A stretch of 64,000 nt of DNA from Pseudomonas sp. UBA4617 (GCF_002386445.1 NZ_DGIR01000054.1:1-64000); one strand, 5' to 3'. Positions 34,021 to 45,032 are shown, numbered from the stretch's first letter. Notes: generated by a model not told the origin, from the letters alone. Program-made: numbers and translations.

Positions 34021-35835
34021 ATGATCGCAAAACCCACGCCCCCACGCCGTCCCCGCTGGCGCAGCCTGGCCTTGCTGGCCCTGTGCCTGGTCCCGTTACT
34101 GTGGCCACTGCATCACCTGGCCGAACGTTATTACCAGCAAGAGCTGGCCTCGCAGAACCGCCAGACGCTCGACCTGTACGTGGCCAACCTGCTCGGAACG
34201 CTGCACCGCTACGAGACCTTGCCGCAGATCCTCGGCGACCTGCCGGCGCTGCGCAGCGTACTGGCCGACCCGTTGCGCCTGGAGGCGGTGACCAACGCCA
34301 ACCGCCTGCTCAAAGGCATCGTCGAGCAGACCGGCGCCGAAGTGATGTACCTGATGGACGTCAACGGCAACACCCTGGCCGCCTCCAACTGGGACAAACG
34401 TGACAGCTTCGTCGGGCGCAATTTCGCCTTTCGCCCCTACTTCAATGAAGCCATGGTCGGCCGCCTGGGGCGCTTCTTTGGCCAGGGCACCACATCGGCC
34501 AAGCGCGGCTACTTCTTCGCCGCCGCGGTACGTGACCGTGAGCGCATCGTCGGCGTGCTGGTGGTCAAGGTCGACCTCGATCACACCGAAACCCTGTGGG
34601 GCCGTACGCCCGAGCAACTGCTGCTGACAGACCACAATGGCGTGGTCATCCTCACCTCACGGCCTGACTGGCGCTTCCGCGCCACCCGCCCGCTGACCGA
34701 GGCCGAGCGCCAGGCCATCATCGCCATCCAGCCCTACCCGACCCAGGCCCCGCAACCGCTGGTACTCAACCCGGATGCGTGGATAACCCAGACCCGCGAC
34801 ATCGAAGAAACCGGCTGGCAGGTGAGCATTCTTGCCCCGCGCATGCTGGTCGACCGCTCGGTGCAAACGGTGATGGCCATCGGTGCCGGTACCTTGCTGG
34901 TACTGATGCTGCTGGCCGGCCTGGTGATGCAACGGCGCCGCCACTACATCGACCGAATCGACTTCGAGGCCCGTGGCCGGCAGGAACTGGAACAACGCGT
35001 GGCCGAGCGCACCGCCGACCTTGAAGGCCTGAACACCCGGCTCAAGCGCGCCGTACTGGAACGCGAGAACGCCCAGCAGGAGGCGGTGCGCGCCCAGGAC
35101 GAACTGGTACAGGCCGGCAAGCTCTCGGTACTCGGCACGATGTCGGCCAGCATCAGCCATGAACTCAACCAGCCGCTGGCCGCCATCCGCAGCTACGCGG
35201 AAAACGCCGAGATCCTGCTCGACCACCAGCGCATCGAGGATGCCCGCGGCAACCTCAAGCTGATCGGCGAGCTGACCGGGCGCATGGCCTCGATCATCGC
35301 TCACTTGCGTGCCTTCGCCCGCCGTGACCGCCACGCACCGGAGAGCGTGGCCCTGCAGCCGGCCCTGGATGACGCCCTCGCGCTGCTGGCCAAGCGTCGG
35401 CGCGCCATGGCCGTGGAGCTGATTCGCGACCTGCCGGAAGCCACCTTGTGGGTACAGGCCGGCGAGACGCGACTGCGCCAGGTGCTCGGCAACCTGTTGG
35501 CCAATGCCCTCGATGCCCTGACCGAAAAGGCCAACCCCCGTCGCCTGTGGCTAAGTGCCGAACAACGCGATGACTGCGTCTACTTGTACATTCGCGACAA
35601 CGGCCCCGGCTTCAGCCGCCAGGCCCTGGAACACGCCAAGGAGCCATTCTTCACCACCAAGACCCGCACCCAGGGCCTTGGCCTGGGCCTGGCCATCTGC
35701 GAAAGCCTGATGCGTGCCCTGGGCGGTGAATTGCTGCTGGCCAACCACCCGGAAGGGGGCGCACTGCTGACCTTGCAGCTGCGTGTGGCCGCGCCTGGCG
35801 CTACCTTGCCCAATTCGGAGGACCCCTCGGCATGA
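34021..35835 (+). CDS. DctB-like sensor histidine kinase
   Basis: 604 residues. N-terminal membrane helix (residues about 12-32), a large periplasmic dCache-type sensor (up to about 285), a second helix VMAIGAGTLLVLMLLAGLVM, a cytoplasmic coiled coil (RQELEQRVAERTADLEGLNT), then the dimerisation box SISHELNQPLAAIRSYAENA and a HATPase with NLLANALDAL and TRTQGLGLGLAICE. It is the DctB/NtrY-type partner of sigma-54 regulators and likely senses a small carboxylate or related ligand. GTG 34018 immediately precedes the ATG. It overlaps the regulator gene by 4 bases. Confidence 0.9.
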   Translation: MIAKPTPPRRPRWRSLALLALCLVPLLWPLHHLAERYYQQELASQNRQTLDLYVANLLGTLHRYETLPQILGDLPALRSVLADPLRLEAVTNANRLLKGIVEQTGAEVMYLMDVNGNTLAASNWDKRDSFVGRNFAFRPYFNEAMVGRLGRFFGQGTTSAKRGYFFAAAVRDRERIVGVLVVKVDLDHTETLWGRTPEQLLLTDHNGVVILTSRPDWRFRATRPLTEAERQAIIAIQPYPTQAPQPLVLNPDAWITQTRDIEETGWQVSILAPRMLVDRSVQTVMAIGAGTLLVLMLLAGLVMQRRRHYIDRIDFEARGRQELEQRVAERTADLEGLNTRLKRAVLERENAQQEAVRAQDELVQAGKLSVLGTMSASISHELNQPLAAIRSYAENAEILLDHQRIEDARGNLKLIGELTGRMASIIAHLRAFARRDRHAPESVALQPALDDALALLAKRRRAMAVELIRDLPEATLWVQAGETRLRQVLGNLLANALDALTEKANPRRLWLSAEQRDDCVYLYIRDNGPGFSRQALEHAKEPFFTTKTRTQGLGLGLAICESLMRALGGELLLANHPEGGALLTLQLRVAAPGATLPNSEDPSA

Positions 35836-37238
35836 CCACCGAGACACTCATCGACAGCCAAGCCCAGGTCATCCTGGTCGACGACGATCCGCACCTGCGC
35901 CAGGCTCTAAGCCAGACCCTGGACCTGGCCGGGCTCAAGGTGGTCGCGCTGACCGATGCCCAGGGCCTGGCCGAGCGCATCGAAGCCGACTGGCCCGGTG
36001 TGGTGGTCAGCGACATCCGCATGCCCGGTATCGATGGCTTGCAGTTGCTGGAACAACTGCATGGCCGCGATAACGAATTGCCGGTGCTGCTGATCACCGG
36101 CCACGGCGACGTGCCGCTGGCGGTGCAGGCAATGCGCGCCGGTGCCTACGACTTCCTGGAAAAGCCCTTTGCCAGCGACGCGCTGCTCGACAGCGTGCGC
36201 CGCGCCTTGGCCTTGCGCCGCCTGGTGCTGGACAACCGCAGCCTGCGCCTGGCCTTGAGCGACCGCCAGCAACTGGCCACCCGCCTGGTGGGCCATTCGC
36301 CGGCTATGCAGCGCCTGCGCGAGCAGATCGGCGCCCTGGCTGGCACCCGCGCCGACGTGCTGATCCTGGGCGAGACCGGCGCGGGCAAGGAGGTTGTTGC
36401 TCGCGCCCTGCACGACCTGTCCAGCCGCCGCGATGGCCCGTTCGTGGCGATCAATGCCGGCGCCCTGGCCGAGTCGGTGGTCGAAAGCGAGCTGTTCGGC
36501 CATGAGCCCGGTGCCTTCACCGGTGCGCAGAAGCGCCGCATCGGCAAGTTCGAGTTTGCCAACGGCGGCACCCTGTTCCTCGACGAGATCGAGAGCATGA
36601 GCCTGGACGTGCAGGTGAAACTGCTGCGCCTGCTGCAGGAACGGGTGGTCGAACGCCTGGGCGGCAACCAGCTGATCCCGCTGGACATCCGCATCATTGC
36701 CGCAACCAAGGAAGACCTGCGCCAGTCCGCCGACCAGGGGCGCTTCCGCGCCGACCTGTACTACCGCCTGAACGTGGCGCCGCTGCGTATTCCCCCGCTG
36801 CGCGAACGCGGCGATGACATCCTGGTACTGTTCCAGCACTTCGCCGACGCCGCCAGCCAGCGCCATGGCCTGCCCCCGCACGCCCTGCAGCCGGCCCAGC
36901 GCGCCATGCTGTTGCGCCACGACTGGCCAGGTAATGTGCGCGAGCTGCAGAACGCCGCCGAACGCTTCGCCCTGGGCCTGGAACTGGCCCTGGATGGCCA
37001 GGCACCACCTGCTGCAAAACCCGCTGCGCCCATGCCGGGCGGCAACCTCAGCGAGCAGGTCGAGCAGTTCGAGCGCTCGCTGATCGCCGCCGAACTGGCC
37101 CGGCCACACAGCTCCATGCGCAGCCTGGCCGAAGCGCTGGGCATCCCCCGCAAGACCCTCCACGACAAGCTGCGCAAGCATGGCTTGAGCTTTGACGGTG
37201 GCAGCGGCGGGCATGACGATCACGAGGACCACCGTTGA
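35832..37238 (+). CDS. DctD-like sigma-54-dependent response regulator
   Basis: 468 residues. The receiver domain has its phosphoacceptor Asp in VVVSDIRMPGIDG (residue about 57). The central AAA+ domain has Walker A GETGAGKEVVARAL, the sigma-54 contact loop GAFTGAQKRR and Walker B GTLFLDEIESM. A C-terminal Fis-type helix-turn-helix (SMRSLAEALGIPRKTLHDKL) ends the protein. Activates RNA polymerase-sigma54 at target enhancers after phosphorylation by the adjacent kinase. Its stop overlaps the next gene (TGATG at 37236-37240), suggesting that the downstream thioesterase-like gene is part of the unit. Target genes are not evident here. Confidence 0.93.
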   Translation: MTTETLIDSQAQVILVDDDPHLRQALSQTLDLAGLKVVALTDAQGLAERIEADWPGVVVSDIRMPGIDGLQLLEQLHGRDNELPVLLITGHGDVPLAVQAMRAGAYDFLEKPFASDALLDSVRRALALRRLVLDNRSLRLALSDRQQLATRLVGHSPAMQRLREQIGALAGTRADVLILGETGAGKEVVARALHDLSSRRDGPFVAINAGALAESVVESELFGHEPGAFTGAQKRRIGKFEFANGGTLFLDEIESMSLDVQVKLLRLLQERVVERLGGNQLIPLDIRIIAATKEDLRQSADQGRFRADLYYRLNVAPLRIPPLRERGDDILVLFQHFADAASQRHGLPPHALQPAQRAMLLRHDWPGNVRELQNAAERFALGLELALDGQAPPAAKPAAPMPGGNLSEQVEQFERSLIAAELARPHSSMRSLAEALGIPRKTLHDKLRKHGLSFDGGSGGHDDHEDHR

Positions 37239-37693
37239 TGAATAGCGATAGCCAGTATCTACAGGCCGTGCTGCACGGCGACATCCCGCTCACCCGTGAA
37301 ATGGGCCTGGAAGTGCTCGACTGGCAGCAGCACACCCTGCGCCTGCAATTGCCATTGGCGGCCAACGTCAACCACAAGAGCACCATGTTCGGTGGCAGCC
37401 TGTATTGCGCGGCCGTATTGGTGGGCTGGGGCTGGCTGCACCTGCGCCTGCGCGAGCTGGGTATCGATGACGGGCATATCGTCATCCAGGAGGGGCAGAT
37501 CAGTTATCCGCTGCCGGTGACCGGGGCGGCGGTGGCACGTTGCGCAGCGCCGGACGAGAAAACCTGGGAACGCTTCGTGACGCTATATCAGCGTCGCGGG
37601 CGGGCGCGGCTGACGCTGGAAACCACGGTGAGCAATGCCGGGAGTGATGAGCCGGCGGTGAGGTTCAGCGGGCAGTACGTCCTGCACCGCTGA
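37238..37693 (+). CDS. Thioesterase-fold protein (YiiD C-terminal-like)
   Basis: 151 residues from ATG 37238. A single hot-dog domain: MGLEVLDWQQHTLRLQLPLA, NVNHKSTMFGGSLYCAAVL and VIQEGQISYPLPVTGAAVAR match the thioesterase-like domain found at the C-terminus of YiiD. Its acyl substrate is unknown. It shares TGATG with the stop of the response regulator, so it is probably translated with the two-component operon; the functional link is unexplained. A long REP palindrome follows the stop within a few bases. Confidence 0.85.
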   Translation: MNSDSQYLQAVLHGDIPLTREMGLEVLDWQQHTLRLQLPLAANVNHKSTMFGGSLYCAAVLVGWGWLHLRLRELGIDDGHIVIQEGQISYPLPVTGAAVARCAAPDEKTWERFVTLYQRRGRARLTLETTVSNAGSDEPAVRFSGQYVLHR

Positions 37694-37699
37694 ACCACC

Positions 37700-37815
37700 T
37701 GTAGGAGCGGCCTTGTGCCGCGATCGGGCCGCAACGCGGCGCCAGGTTTCAGCTTCGCCGCCTGAATTGCTGGGGCCGCTTTGCGGCCCTTTCGCGGCAC
37801 AAGGCCGCTCCTACA
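37700..37815. repeat. REP/BIME with 24-bp perfect inverted ends
   Basis: 37700-37723 (tgtaggagcggccttgtgcc then gcga) recurs as an exact reverse complement at 37792-37815. Two further GC hairpins lie inside the spacer. It separates the convergent thioesterase-like gene and cysQ and fills most of that gap. Confidence 0.92.
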
Positions 37816-37831
37816 CGATCGTGTACGGCGG

Positions 37832-38650
37832 TCAGATCAGGCTCAGGAAGGCCTGCCGCCATTGCGCATTGGCCGGTAACGCCAGGAAGTGCGGGTTGAG
37901 CAACGACTCCCGTGGCGGGTAGCGGAACGGCAGGCCATCCAGCCCGATCACCTCGCCTCCGGCGCCTTCCACCACCCCCTGGGCCGCCGCCGTGTCCCAC
38001 TGCGAGGTCGGCGCCAGGCGCGGATAGCAATCGGCGCTACCTTCCGCCAACAGGCAGAACTTCAACGAACTGCCGATGTTGGCCAGCTGCAGTTCACCCA
38101 GCGCAGCACCCAGCCCGGCCAACAGCGCTTCCTGCTCGGGGCTGGAATGCCGACGGCTGGCCACCACGGTAAAGCGCTCACCCAGCGGTGGCGCATTGCG
38201 TACCTGGATTGGCTCAGCGGCTTCGTCGGCTTGCGCACGCCAGGCGCCCAGCCCACGACCACCGAAGTAGCAGCGCCGGTTGGTTGGCATCGAGACCACG
38301 CCAAATACCACCTCGCCGTTTTCCACCAGGGCAATGTTGACGGTGAATTCCTCGCTGCCGGCAATGAACTCCTTGGTGCCATCCAGCGGGTCGACCAGCC
38401 ACCAGCGCTGCCAGCGCTGGCGCTCGGCCAAAGGGATATCACAGTCTTCTTCCGACAGCAGCGGAATCTGCGGCGCCAGCGCCAGCAGGCCATCGGCAAG
38501 CACCCGGTGCGCCGCCAGGTCGGCGGCAGTCACCGGCGAATCGTCCGCCTTGCTGGTCACGGCCACATCGGCGCGCCAGAACGGCAGGATCGCCTCGCCG
38601 GCCTTCAGCGCCAGCTTGACCACTTCGTGCATCAGCTGCAGGTCGTTCAT
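37832..38650 (-). CDS. cysQ: 3'(2'),5'-bisphosphate nucleotidase CysQ
   Basis: 272 residues. Hydrolyses 3'-phosphoadenosine 5'-phosphate (a by-product of sulfate activation and of acyl-carrier-protein turnover) to AMP. Inositol-monophosphatase fold: metal-binding DSPVTAADLAAHRVL, LLSEEDCDIPL, and WLVDPLDGTKEFIAGSEEFT. The C-terminal WDTAAAQGVVEGAGGEV motif closes the site. It is coupled to nudE by a 4-base overlap, the order nudE-cysQ on the minus strand. Confidence 0.95.
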   Translation of the reverse strand: MNDLQLMHEVVKLALKAGEAILPFWRADVAVTSKADDSPVTAADLAAHRVLADGLLALAPQIPLLSEEDCDIPLAERQRWQRWWLVDPLDGTKEFIAGSEEFTVNIALVENGEVVFGVVSMPTNRRCYFGGRGLGAWRAQADEAAEPIQVRNAPPLGERFTVVASRRHSSPEQEALLAGLGAALGELQLANIGSSLKFCLLAEGSADCYPRLAPTSQWDTAAAQGVVEGAGGEVIGLDGLPFRYPPRESLLNPHFLALPANAQWRQAFLSLI

Positions 38651-39213
38651 GCTTCCAGCAACCCCCGCTGGATCAGCAGGTCACGCGCCAGGTACAGCGC
38701 CGCCAGGGCACGGCCCTCGGTGAACTGCGGATGCATGGCCAAGGCCGACAGCTCGCGCAGGTTGACCTTGTCGACCCGCAGCGGCTCCGGCTCGTCGCCC
38801 TCCAGGCGCTCCTCGTACAGGTCGCTGGCCAGCACCACCTGGATCTTTTGGCTCATGTAGCCCGGCGACAGCGACAGCTCGGTCAGGTGCTCCAGCTGGC
38901 GCGCACCAAAACCGGCCTCTTCCTTGAGCTCCCGGTCGGCCGCGGCCAGCACGTCCTCGCCCGGCTCGATCAGGCCCTTGGGCAACGACAGTTCATATTC
39001 ATCGGTACCGCCACAGTATTCTTCCACCAGCACGGCGTGCTCGGCGTCGAGCATGGCCACGATCATTACCGCGCCGTAGCCATTGCCACGCCCCACCAGG
39101 CGCTCGTAGGTGCGCTCGTTGCCATTGCTGAAACGCAATTGCACGGCTTCGACGCGGAACAGGCGGCTGCTGGCGACGATTTCGCGGCTGAGGACGGTGG
39201 GTTTCTGGCGCAT
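38647..39213 (-). CDS. nudE: ADP compounds hydrolase NudE
   Basis: 188 residues. NUDIX hydrolase acting on ADP-ribose, NADH and related ADP compounds. The Nudix box reads GLIEPGEDVLAAADRELKEE followed by AGFG, fitting G-x5-E-x7-RE-x2-EE-x-G. ATG 39213 (MRQKPTVLSREIVASSRLFR) has AAGGAG 8 bases upstream; the open frame extends further 5' with no family similarity. The stop overlaps the cysQ start by 4 bases. It is divergent from yrfG, with 64 bases between. Confidence 0.94.
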   Translation of the reverse strand: MRQKPTVLSREIVASSRLFRVEAVQLRFSNGNERTYERLVGRGNGYGAVMIVAMLDAEHAVLVEEYCGGTDEYELSLPKGLIEPGEDVLAAADRELKEEAGFGARQLEHLTELSLSPGYMSQKIQVVLASDLYEERLEGDEPEPLRVDKVNLRELSALAMHPQFTEGRALAALYLARDLLIQRGLLEA

Positions 39214-39277
39214 GGGGCGGCTCCTTGGCGTGAACGGGTTACTATACCGTGGCTTGCCGACTGAACGAGAATTTCCC

Positions 39278-39940
39278 ATGCCTGTTCTTCCCTGGTCTGC
39301 CATCGATACTGTCCTGCTGGACATGGACGGCACCTTGCTCGACCTGCATTACGACAACCGCTTCTGGCTGGACCATCTGCCCCAGCGCTATGCCGAGCTG
39401 CATGGGGTAAGCCGGGCCATGGCGGAAATGGAACTGCAACCGCTGTTCGAACGTAATGCCGGTACGCTCAACTGGTATTGCCTGGACTTCTGGAGCCGCG
39501 AGCTGCGCCTGCCGATTCGCGAGCTGAAACGGGAAATCGCCGACCTGATCGCCTTGCGCCCGGATGCCGATACATTCCTGGCGGCGATTCGCAAGGCCGG
39601 CAAGCGCGTGGTGATGATCACCAATGCGCACCGGGACTCACTGTCGCTGAAGCTGGAGCGAGTGGAGCTGGCGCCGTACTTCGAGCGGCTGATCAGCTCG
39701 CATGATTATGGCTACCCGAAGGAGAGCCCGCAGTTCTGGGATGCCTTGCAGGCGGATATCGGCTTTGCACCGGAGCGCAGCCTGTTCATTGATGACACCC
39801 TGGCTATCCTGCGCAGTGCGCGGCGGTTTGGTGTGATGCATCTGCTGGCGGTGCGCCAGCCCGATAGCCAGGCGGGGCCACGGGATACCGAAGAATTCGC
39901 TGCGGTCGAGGATTACCGGGAGCTGTTGGCAGGCCTGTAA
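39278..39940 (+). CDS. yrfG: GMP/IMP nucleotidase YrfG (HAD superfamily)
   Basis: 220 residues. HAD hydrolase with motif I LLDMDGTLLDL (Asp nucleophile and general acid), motif II VVMITNAHRDS, motif III SHDYGYPKESPQFWD and motif IV SLFIDDTLAILRSA. YrfG dephosphorylates purine nucleotides such as GMP and IMP. ATG 39278 gives the family length; the longer frame runs back into the nudE region. Together with cysQ and nudE it forms a nucleotide-housecleaning cluster, as in many gamma-proteobacteria. Confidence 0.92.
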   Translation: MPVLPWSAIDTVLLDMDGTLLDLHYDNRFWLDHLPQRYAELHGVSRAMAEMELQPLFERNAGTLNWYCLDFWSRELRLPIRELKREIADLIALRPDADTFLAAIRKAGKRVVMITNAHRDSLSLKLERVELAPYFERLISSHDYGYPKESPQFWDALQADIGFAPERSLFIDDTLAILRSARRFGVMHLLAVRQPDSQAGPRDTEEFAAVEDYRELLAGL

Positions 39941-39941
39941 G

Positions 39942-39972
39942 GGCCTCTTCGCGGTATGCCCGCGAAGAGGCC
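39942..39972. repeat. REP palindrome
   Basis: A 13-bp perfect stem, ggcctcttcgcgg (39942-39954) and ccgcgaagaggcc (39960-39972), sits between the converging yrfG and BON-LysM genes. Confidence 0.85.
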
Positions 39973-39989
39973 ACTGTCAGTTGCAGAGA

Positions 39990-40430
39990 TCAGTCAGGAA
40001 TACGCAGCACCTGCCCCGGGTAGATCTTGTCCGGGTGCTTGAGCATCGGTTTGTTGGCGTCGAAGATCTTCTGGTACTTGTTGGGATCGCCATACACCTT
40101 CTTTGAAATCGCACTCAGCGTGTCGCCCTTCTCCACAGTCACGAACTTCGCCGCCTGGGCCACCGGCCCGGTCACGGTGATCTGGTCATCCACACTGGCC
40201 ACACCGCTGATGTTGCCCGCCGCCAGGATGATCTTTTCCTTTTCCTCCTGGCTGGCCACCTCGCCCTTGAGGATGATCTTGTCGCCCTCGACCGTGGCAC
40301 TGATGTTCGGATTACCCAAGCCGACACTCTCCACGTGCTTCTTCAGCTGTTCTTCGGCATTGGCATTCCCCGGGGTCAGCAGATCGATCAACTTTTCCCC
40401 CGCCTCTTTCACAAAGCTGAACAGACTCAT
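39990..40430 (-). CDS. lysM: BON-LysM protein (Kbp/YgaU-like)
   Basis: 146 residues without signal peptide. BON domain at about residues 25-90 (NISATVEGDKIILKGEVASQ) and LysM domain at about 95-145 (VEKGDTLSAISKKVYGDPNK, then IYPGQVLRIPD). The E. coli homologue Kbp is a soluble potassium-binding protein. The start MSLFSFVKEAGEKLIDLLTP is the family N-terminus. It is usually induced by osmotic or stationary stress. It is divergent from fdhD; the 189 bases between hold both promoters. Confidence 0.92.
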   Translation of the reverse strand: MSLFSFVKEAGEKLIDLLTPGNANAEEQLKKHVESVGLGNPNISATVEGDKIILKGEVASQEEKEKIILAAGNISGVASVDDQITVTGPVAQAAKFVTVEKGDTLSAISKKVYGDPNKYQKIFDANKPMLKHPDKIYPGQVLRIPD

Positions 40431-40619
40431 GACACTCTCCTTGTTGACGTGAAACCGTTGGACAGTGAAGTCTAGGCGAAGAATCGCCGAGCATGCCGGT
40501 GCACCTCATCGACGTGCTCTATCAAGGCATAGACCCTAGCGATTAGACGCCGCCGGCCTGCACGCCTAGGCTTGTGCTATCAGAAAGCTGCCGATAGCTC
40601 CGGTGAACAGCCAGCCCCG

Positions 40620-41447
40620 ATGAAAAGCAAGCCTCCGCTCTGCGCGGCCTCGCCCTTGTCCATGCCCGCAGCCAGCAACACCTACGATTACGTCCAGCTC
40701 GACGACGCCAGACGCGACAGCACCCCCCTGGCCGAAGAAGTGGCCCTGGCCATCGCCTACAACGGCCTTAACCAGGCGGTCATGCTGGTCAGCCCCACCG
40801 ACCTGGAAGACTTCGCGGTCGGCTTCAGTGTCGGCAGCGGTATTGTCGAAGGCACTGCCGAAATCTACGACTTGAAACTCTCCGGCAGTGGCTCGGCGAT
40901 GTATGCCGACCTGGAGATCTCCAGCCGAGCGTTCTGGAACCTGAAAAACCAGCGCCGCCAGCTGGCCGGTACCAGTGGTTGTGGCCTGTGCGGCGTCGAA
41001 GCACTGGAACAGGCACTGCCGGAGCTGGCCGAGCTGCCTGGTGCCCCCTTGCCGCCCGCGCAATGGCTGGCCGGGCTGCGTGAACGCATCGATGCTTTCC
41101 AACCTCTTGGCCAGCATTGCGGCGCGGTACACGCGGCGCTGTTCATGGACCGCCACGGCGAACTGCTGCTCGGCCGCGAAGACATCGGTCGGCACAACGC
41201 CCTCGACAAGCTGATCGGCGCCCTCCTGCGTCAGGGCATCGACAGTCACGGTGGCCTGGCCATCGTCACCAGCCGTTGCAGCCTGGAACTGATCCAGAAG
41301 GTGCTGCGCGCCGGTATCCAGACCCTGGTCAGCCTGTCAGCGCCGACCGGCCTTGCCCTGCAATGGGCGCGCAAGCACAACCTCAATCTCATCCATCTGC
41401 CCAAGCACAGCGCACCGCGGGTCTACAGCCCCGCGGCGGAGTCGTAA
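40620..41447 (+). CDS. fdhD: Formate dehydrogenase accessory sulfurtransferase FdhD
   Basis: 275 residues. Transfers sulfur from IscS to the molybdenum cofactor of formate-dehydrogenase-like enzymes. Hallmark motif GTSGCGLCGVE with the Cys pair (about residue 120); QHCGAVHAALFMD, GREDIGRHNALDKLIGA and STSRCS-like VTSRCSLELI follow. ATG 40620 is used; the frame extends 16 residues upstream without support. It precedes the molybdoenzyme gene by 5 bases, showing that the two are made together and that FdhD serves that enzyme. Confidence 0.93.
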   Translation: MKSKPPLCAASPLSMPAASNTYDYVQLDDARRDSTPLAEEVALAIAYNGLNQAVMLVSPTDLEDFAVGFSVGSGIVEGTAEIYDLKLSGSGSAMYADLEISSRAFWNLKNQRRQLAGTSGCGLCGVEALEQALPELAELPGAPLPPAQWLAGLRERIDAFQPLGQHCGAVHAALFMDRHGELLLGREDIGRHNALDKLIGALLRQGIDSHGGLAIVTSRCSLELIQKVLRAGIQTLVSLSAPTGLALQWARKHNLNLIHLPKHSAPRVYSPAAES

Positions 41448-41452
41448 CAGTC

Positions 41453-43798
<2,346 letters not shown>

Positions 43799-43807
43799 GA
43801 AATGTGT

Positions 43808-43839
43808 TGGCCTGTTCACGGGCGCGCCCGCGGAGAAGC
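43808..43839. repeat. REP-like palindrome
   Basis: ggcctgttcacgggcgcgcccgcggagaagcc has a palindromic centre cgggcgcgcccg and degenerate flanks, resembling the shorter REP at 22853. It follows the molybdoenzyme stop. Confidence 0.6.
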
Positions 43840-43866
43840 CAGAAGCCCCCACCGGCAAAAACGAAA

Positions 43867-43897
43867 AAAGCCCTGTTCCAGTGCGGTTCAGGGCTTT
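43867..43897 (+). terminator. Terminator of fdhD operon
   Basis: Stem aaagccctg (43867-43875) with cagggcttt (43889-43897), preceded by an A run. The T stretch is short. Both orientations would give a stem; the A run makes it also usable on the minus strand. Confidence 0.75.
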
Positions 43898-44054
43898 GTC
43901 ATAAAAGTCTCAGACAGTGAAAAATAGATAAAGTTTCACAGTAAATACAGCAACTTAGAGAATTGTGTACAACTCGTGTTACTCGTCGGATTTCCATTGC
44001 AAGGCATGCTTGTAAGCCTCAAATTCGCCTCGTCATCCCTATGAGGCTCTCTTG

Positions 44055-44537
44055 ATGAAGAAGTACTCCTCGATATTGTTGTTGTCTTTCAGCTTGCTCA
44101 GCGGCGTTGCCATGGCAGGCGGCACCACCGAGGCCGGCATTGGCGGCGCATTGGGTGGGGTACTGGGCTCTGTCGTGGGCAACTCCATCGGCGGTAGCAC
44201 AGGCGGCGCCATTGGTGCGGGTCTGGGTGGCGCAGCGGGTGGCGCCCTGGGCGCTGACAAACGCCAGCGTGGCGAAGCCGCAATCGGCGGCGCGCTGGGC
44301 GCTGCAGGTGGTAACGTAGTCGGTCGCTCGGTAGGCGGCACTACTGGTAGCTACATTGGCGCGGCAGCCGGCGGTGGTGCCGGTGGCGCACTGGGTAACT
44401 ACCTGGGCAAGGAAGCAGACGAAGATGATTACCGCGATGGCCGCCGCTACCGTCGTGGCTATGATGACGACCGCCGTCACTGGGACCGTGGCCACCACTA
44501 CGGCCACCGCAAGCACAAGCGCCACTGGCGCGACTAA
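44055..44537 (+). CDS. Glycine-zipper exported protein
   Basis: 160 residues. Signal peptide MKKYSSILLLSFSLLSGVAM (cleaved before GG near residue 21), then a long glycine-zipper region (residues about 25-115, GGALGGVLGSVVGNSIGG and GAGLGGAAGGALGADKR repeats), ending in a basic/His/Tyr-rich tail (RRYRRGYDDDRRHWDRGHHY). Such proteins may insert in or span membranes as oligomers. GAGG stands 8 bases before ATG 44055; TTG 44052 is in frame directly upstream. It is not part of an operon. Function unknown. Confidence 0.85.
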   Translation: MKKYSSILLLSFSLLSGVAMAGGTTEAGIGGALGGVLGSVVGNSIGGSTGGAIGAGLGGAAGGALGADKRQRGEAAIGGALGAAGGNVVGRSVGGTTGSYIGAAAGGGAGGALGNYLGKEADEDDYRDGRRYRRGYDDDRRHWDRGHHYGHRKHKRHWRD

Positions 44538-44561
44538 AGCCTGGGGCCCTGCCCCGGCATT

Positions 44562-44592
44562 AAAAGCCCCGCCCCTGCCAGCGGGGCTTTTT
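44562..44592. terminator. Bidirectional terminator
   Basis: Stem aaaagccccgc (44562-44572) with gcggggctttt (44581-44591) and T run. It ends the glycine-zipper gene and overlaps the last bases of the converging thioesterase gene, serving both. Confidence 0.9.
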
Positions 44593-45032
44593 CATGCCTG
44601 CTGTTCCAGCATGACGCCGGACAGGATCACCTGTAGCGTCTCTGGCAACGCTACAGGCCGGCCACTGGCGCGTTCGATGAACACCTGCACCACCGTCCCT
44701 GCCGCACAGGCCTCGGGCTCGCCCGGACGGAACAGCGCCAGGCGGTACTCCACCGTACTGCCAACCTGGCGCGTCACTCCCAACCCGACTTCCAGTACAT
44801 CCGGAAAGCCCGGCAACGCATAGTAGTCCGCTGCGGAACTGACCACGAAAGTTGCCAGTTCGCCGTCGCGCAGATCCAGTTCGGCCTGTTCGACGAGGAA
44901 GGCCTGGATCGCGGTCTCGAAGAAGCCGTGCACGGTGGCGCCGGCGATGTGGCCGTTGACATCGTTGTCCTGCGGGCGGGTGAGGATGGGGTGGAAGTGG
45001 AAGAAGGCAGTGCGCTGAGGGGATTCGGTCAT
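44592..45032 (-). CDS. Acyl-CoA thioesterase (4-hydroxybenzoyl-CoA thioesterase family)
   Basis: 146 residues. Hot-dog fold with the YbgC/FadM-like start FHFHPILTRPQDNDVNGHIA; the NDVNGH segment resembles the catalytic Asp/Asn-x3-H region. The rest (VEQAELDLRDGELATFVVSS, VEYRLALFRPGEP) follows the family. Substrate unknown. ATG 45032 is used; longer upstream frames run through the pckA terminator. No partner gene; the strong terminator and pckA are upstream. No clear ribosome-binding site was seen. Confidence 0.8.
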   Translation of the reverse strand: MTESPQRTAFFHFHPILTRPQDNDVNGHIAGATVHGFFETAIQAFLVEQAELDLRDGELATFVVSSAADYYALPGFPDVLEVGLGVTRQVGSTVEYRLALFRPGEPEACAAGTVVQVFIERASGRPVALPETLQVILSGVMLEQQA

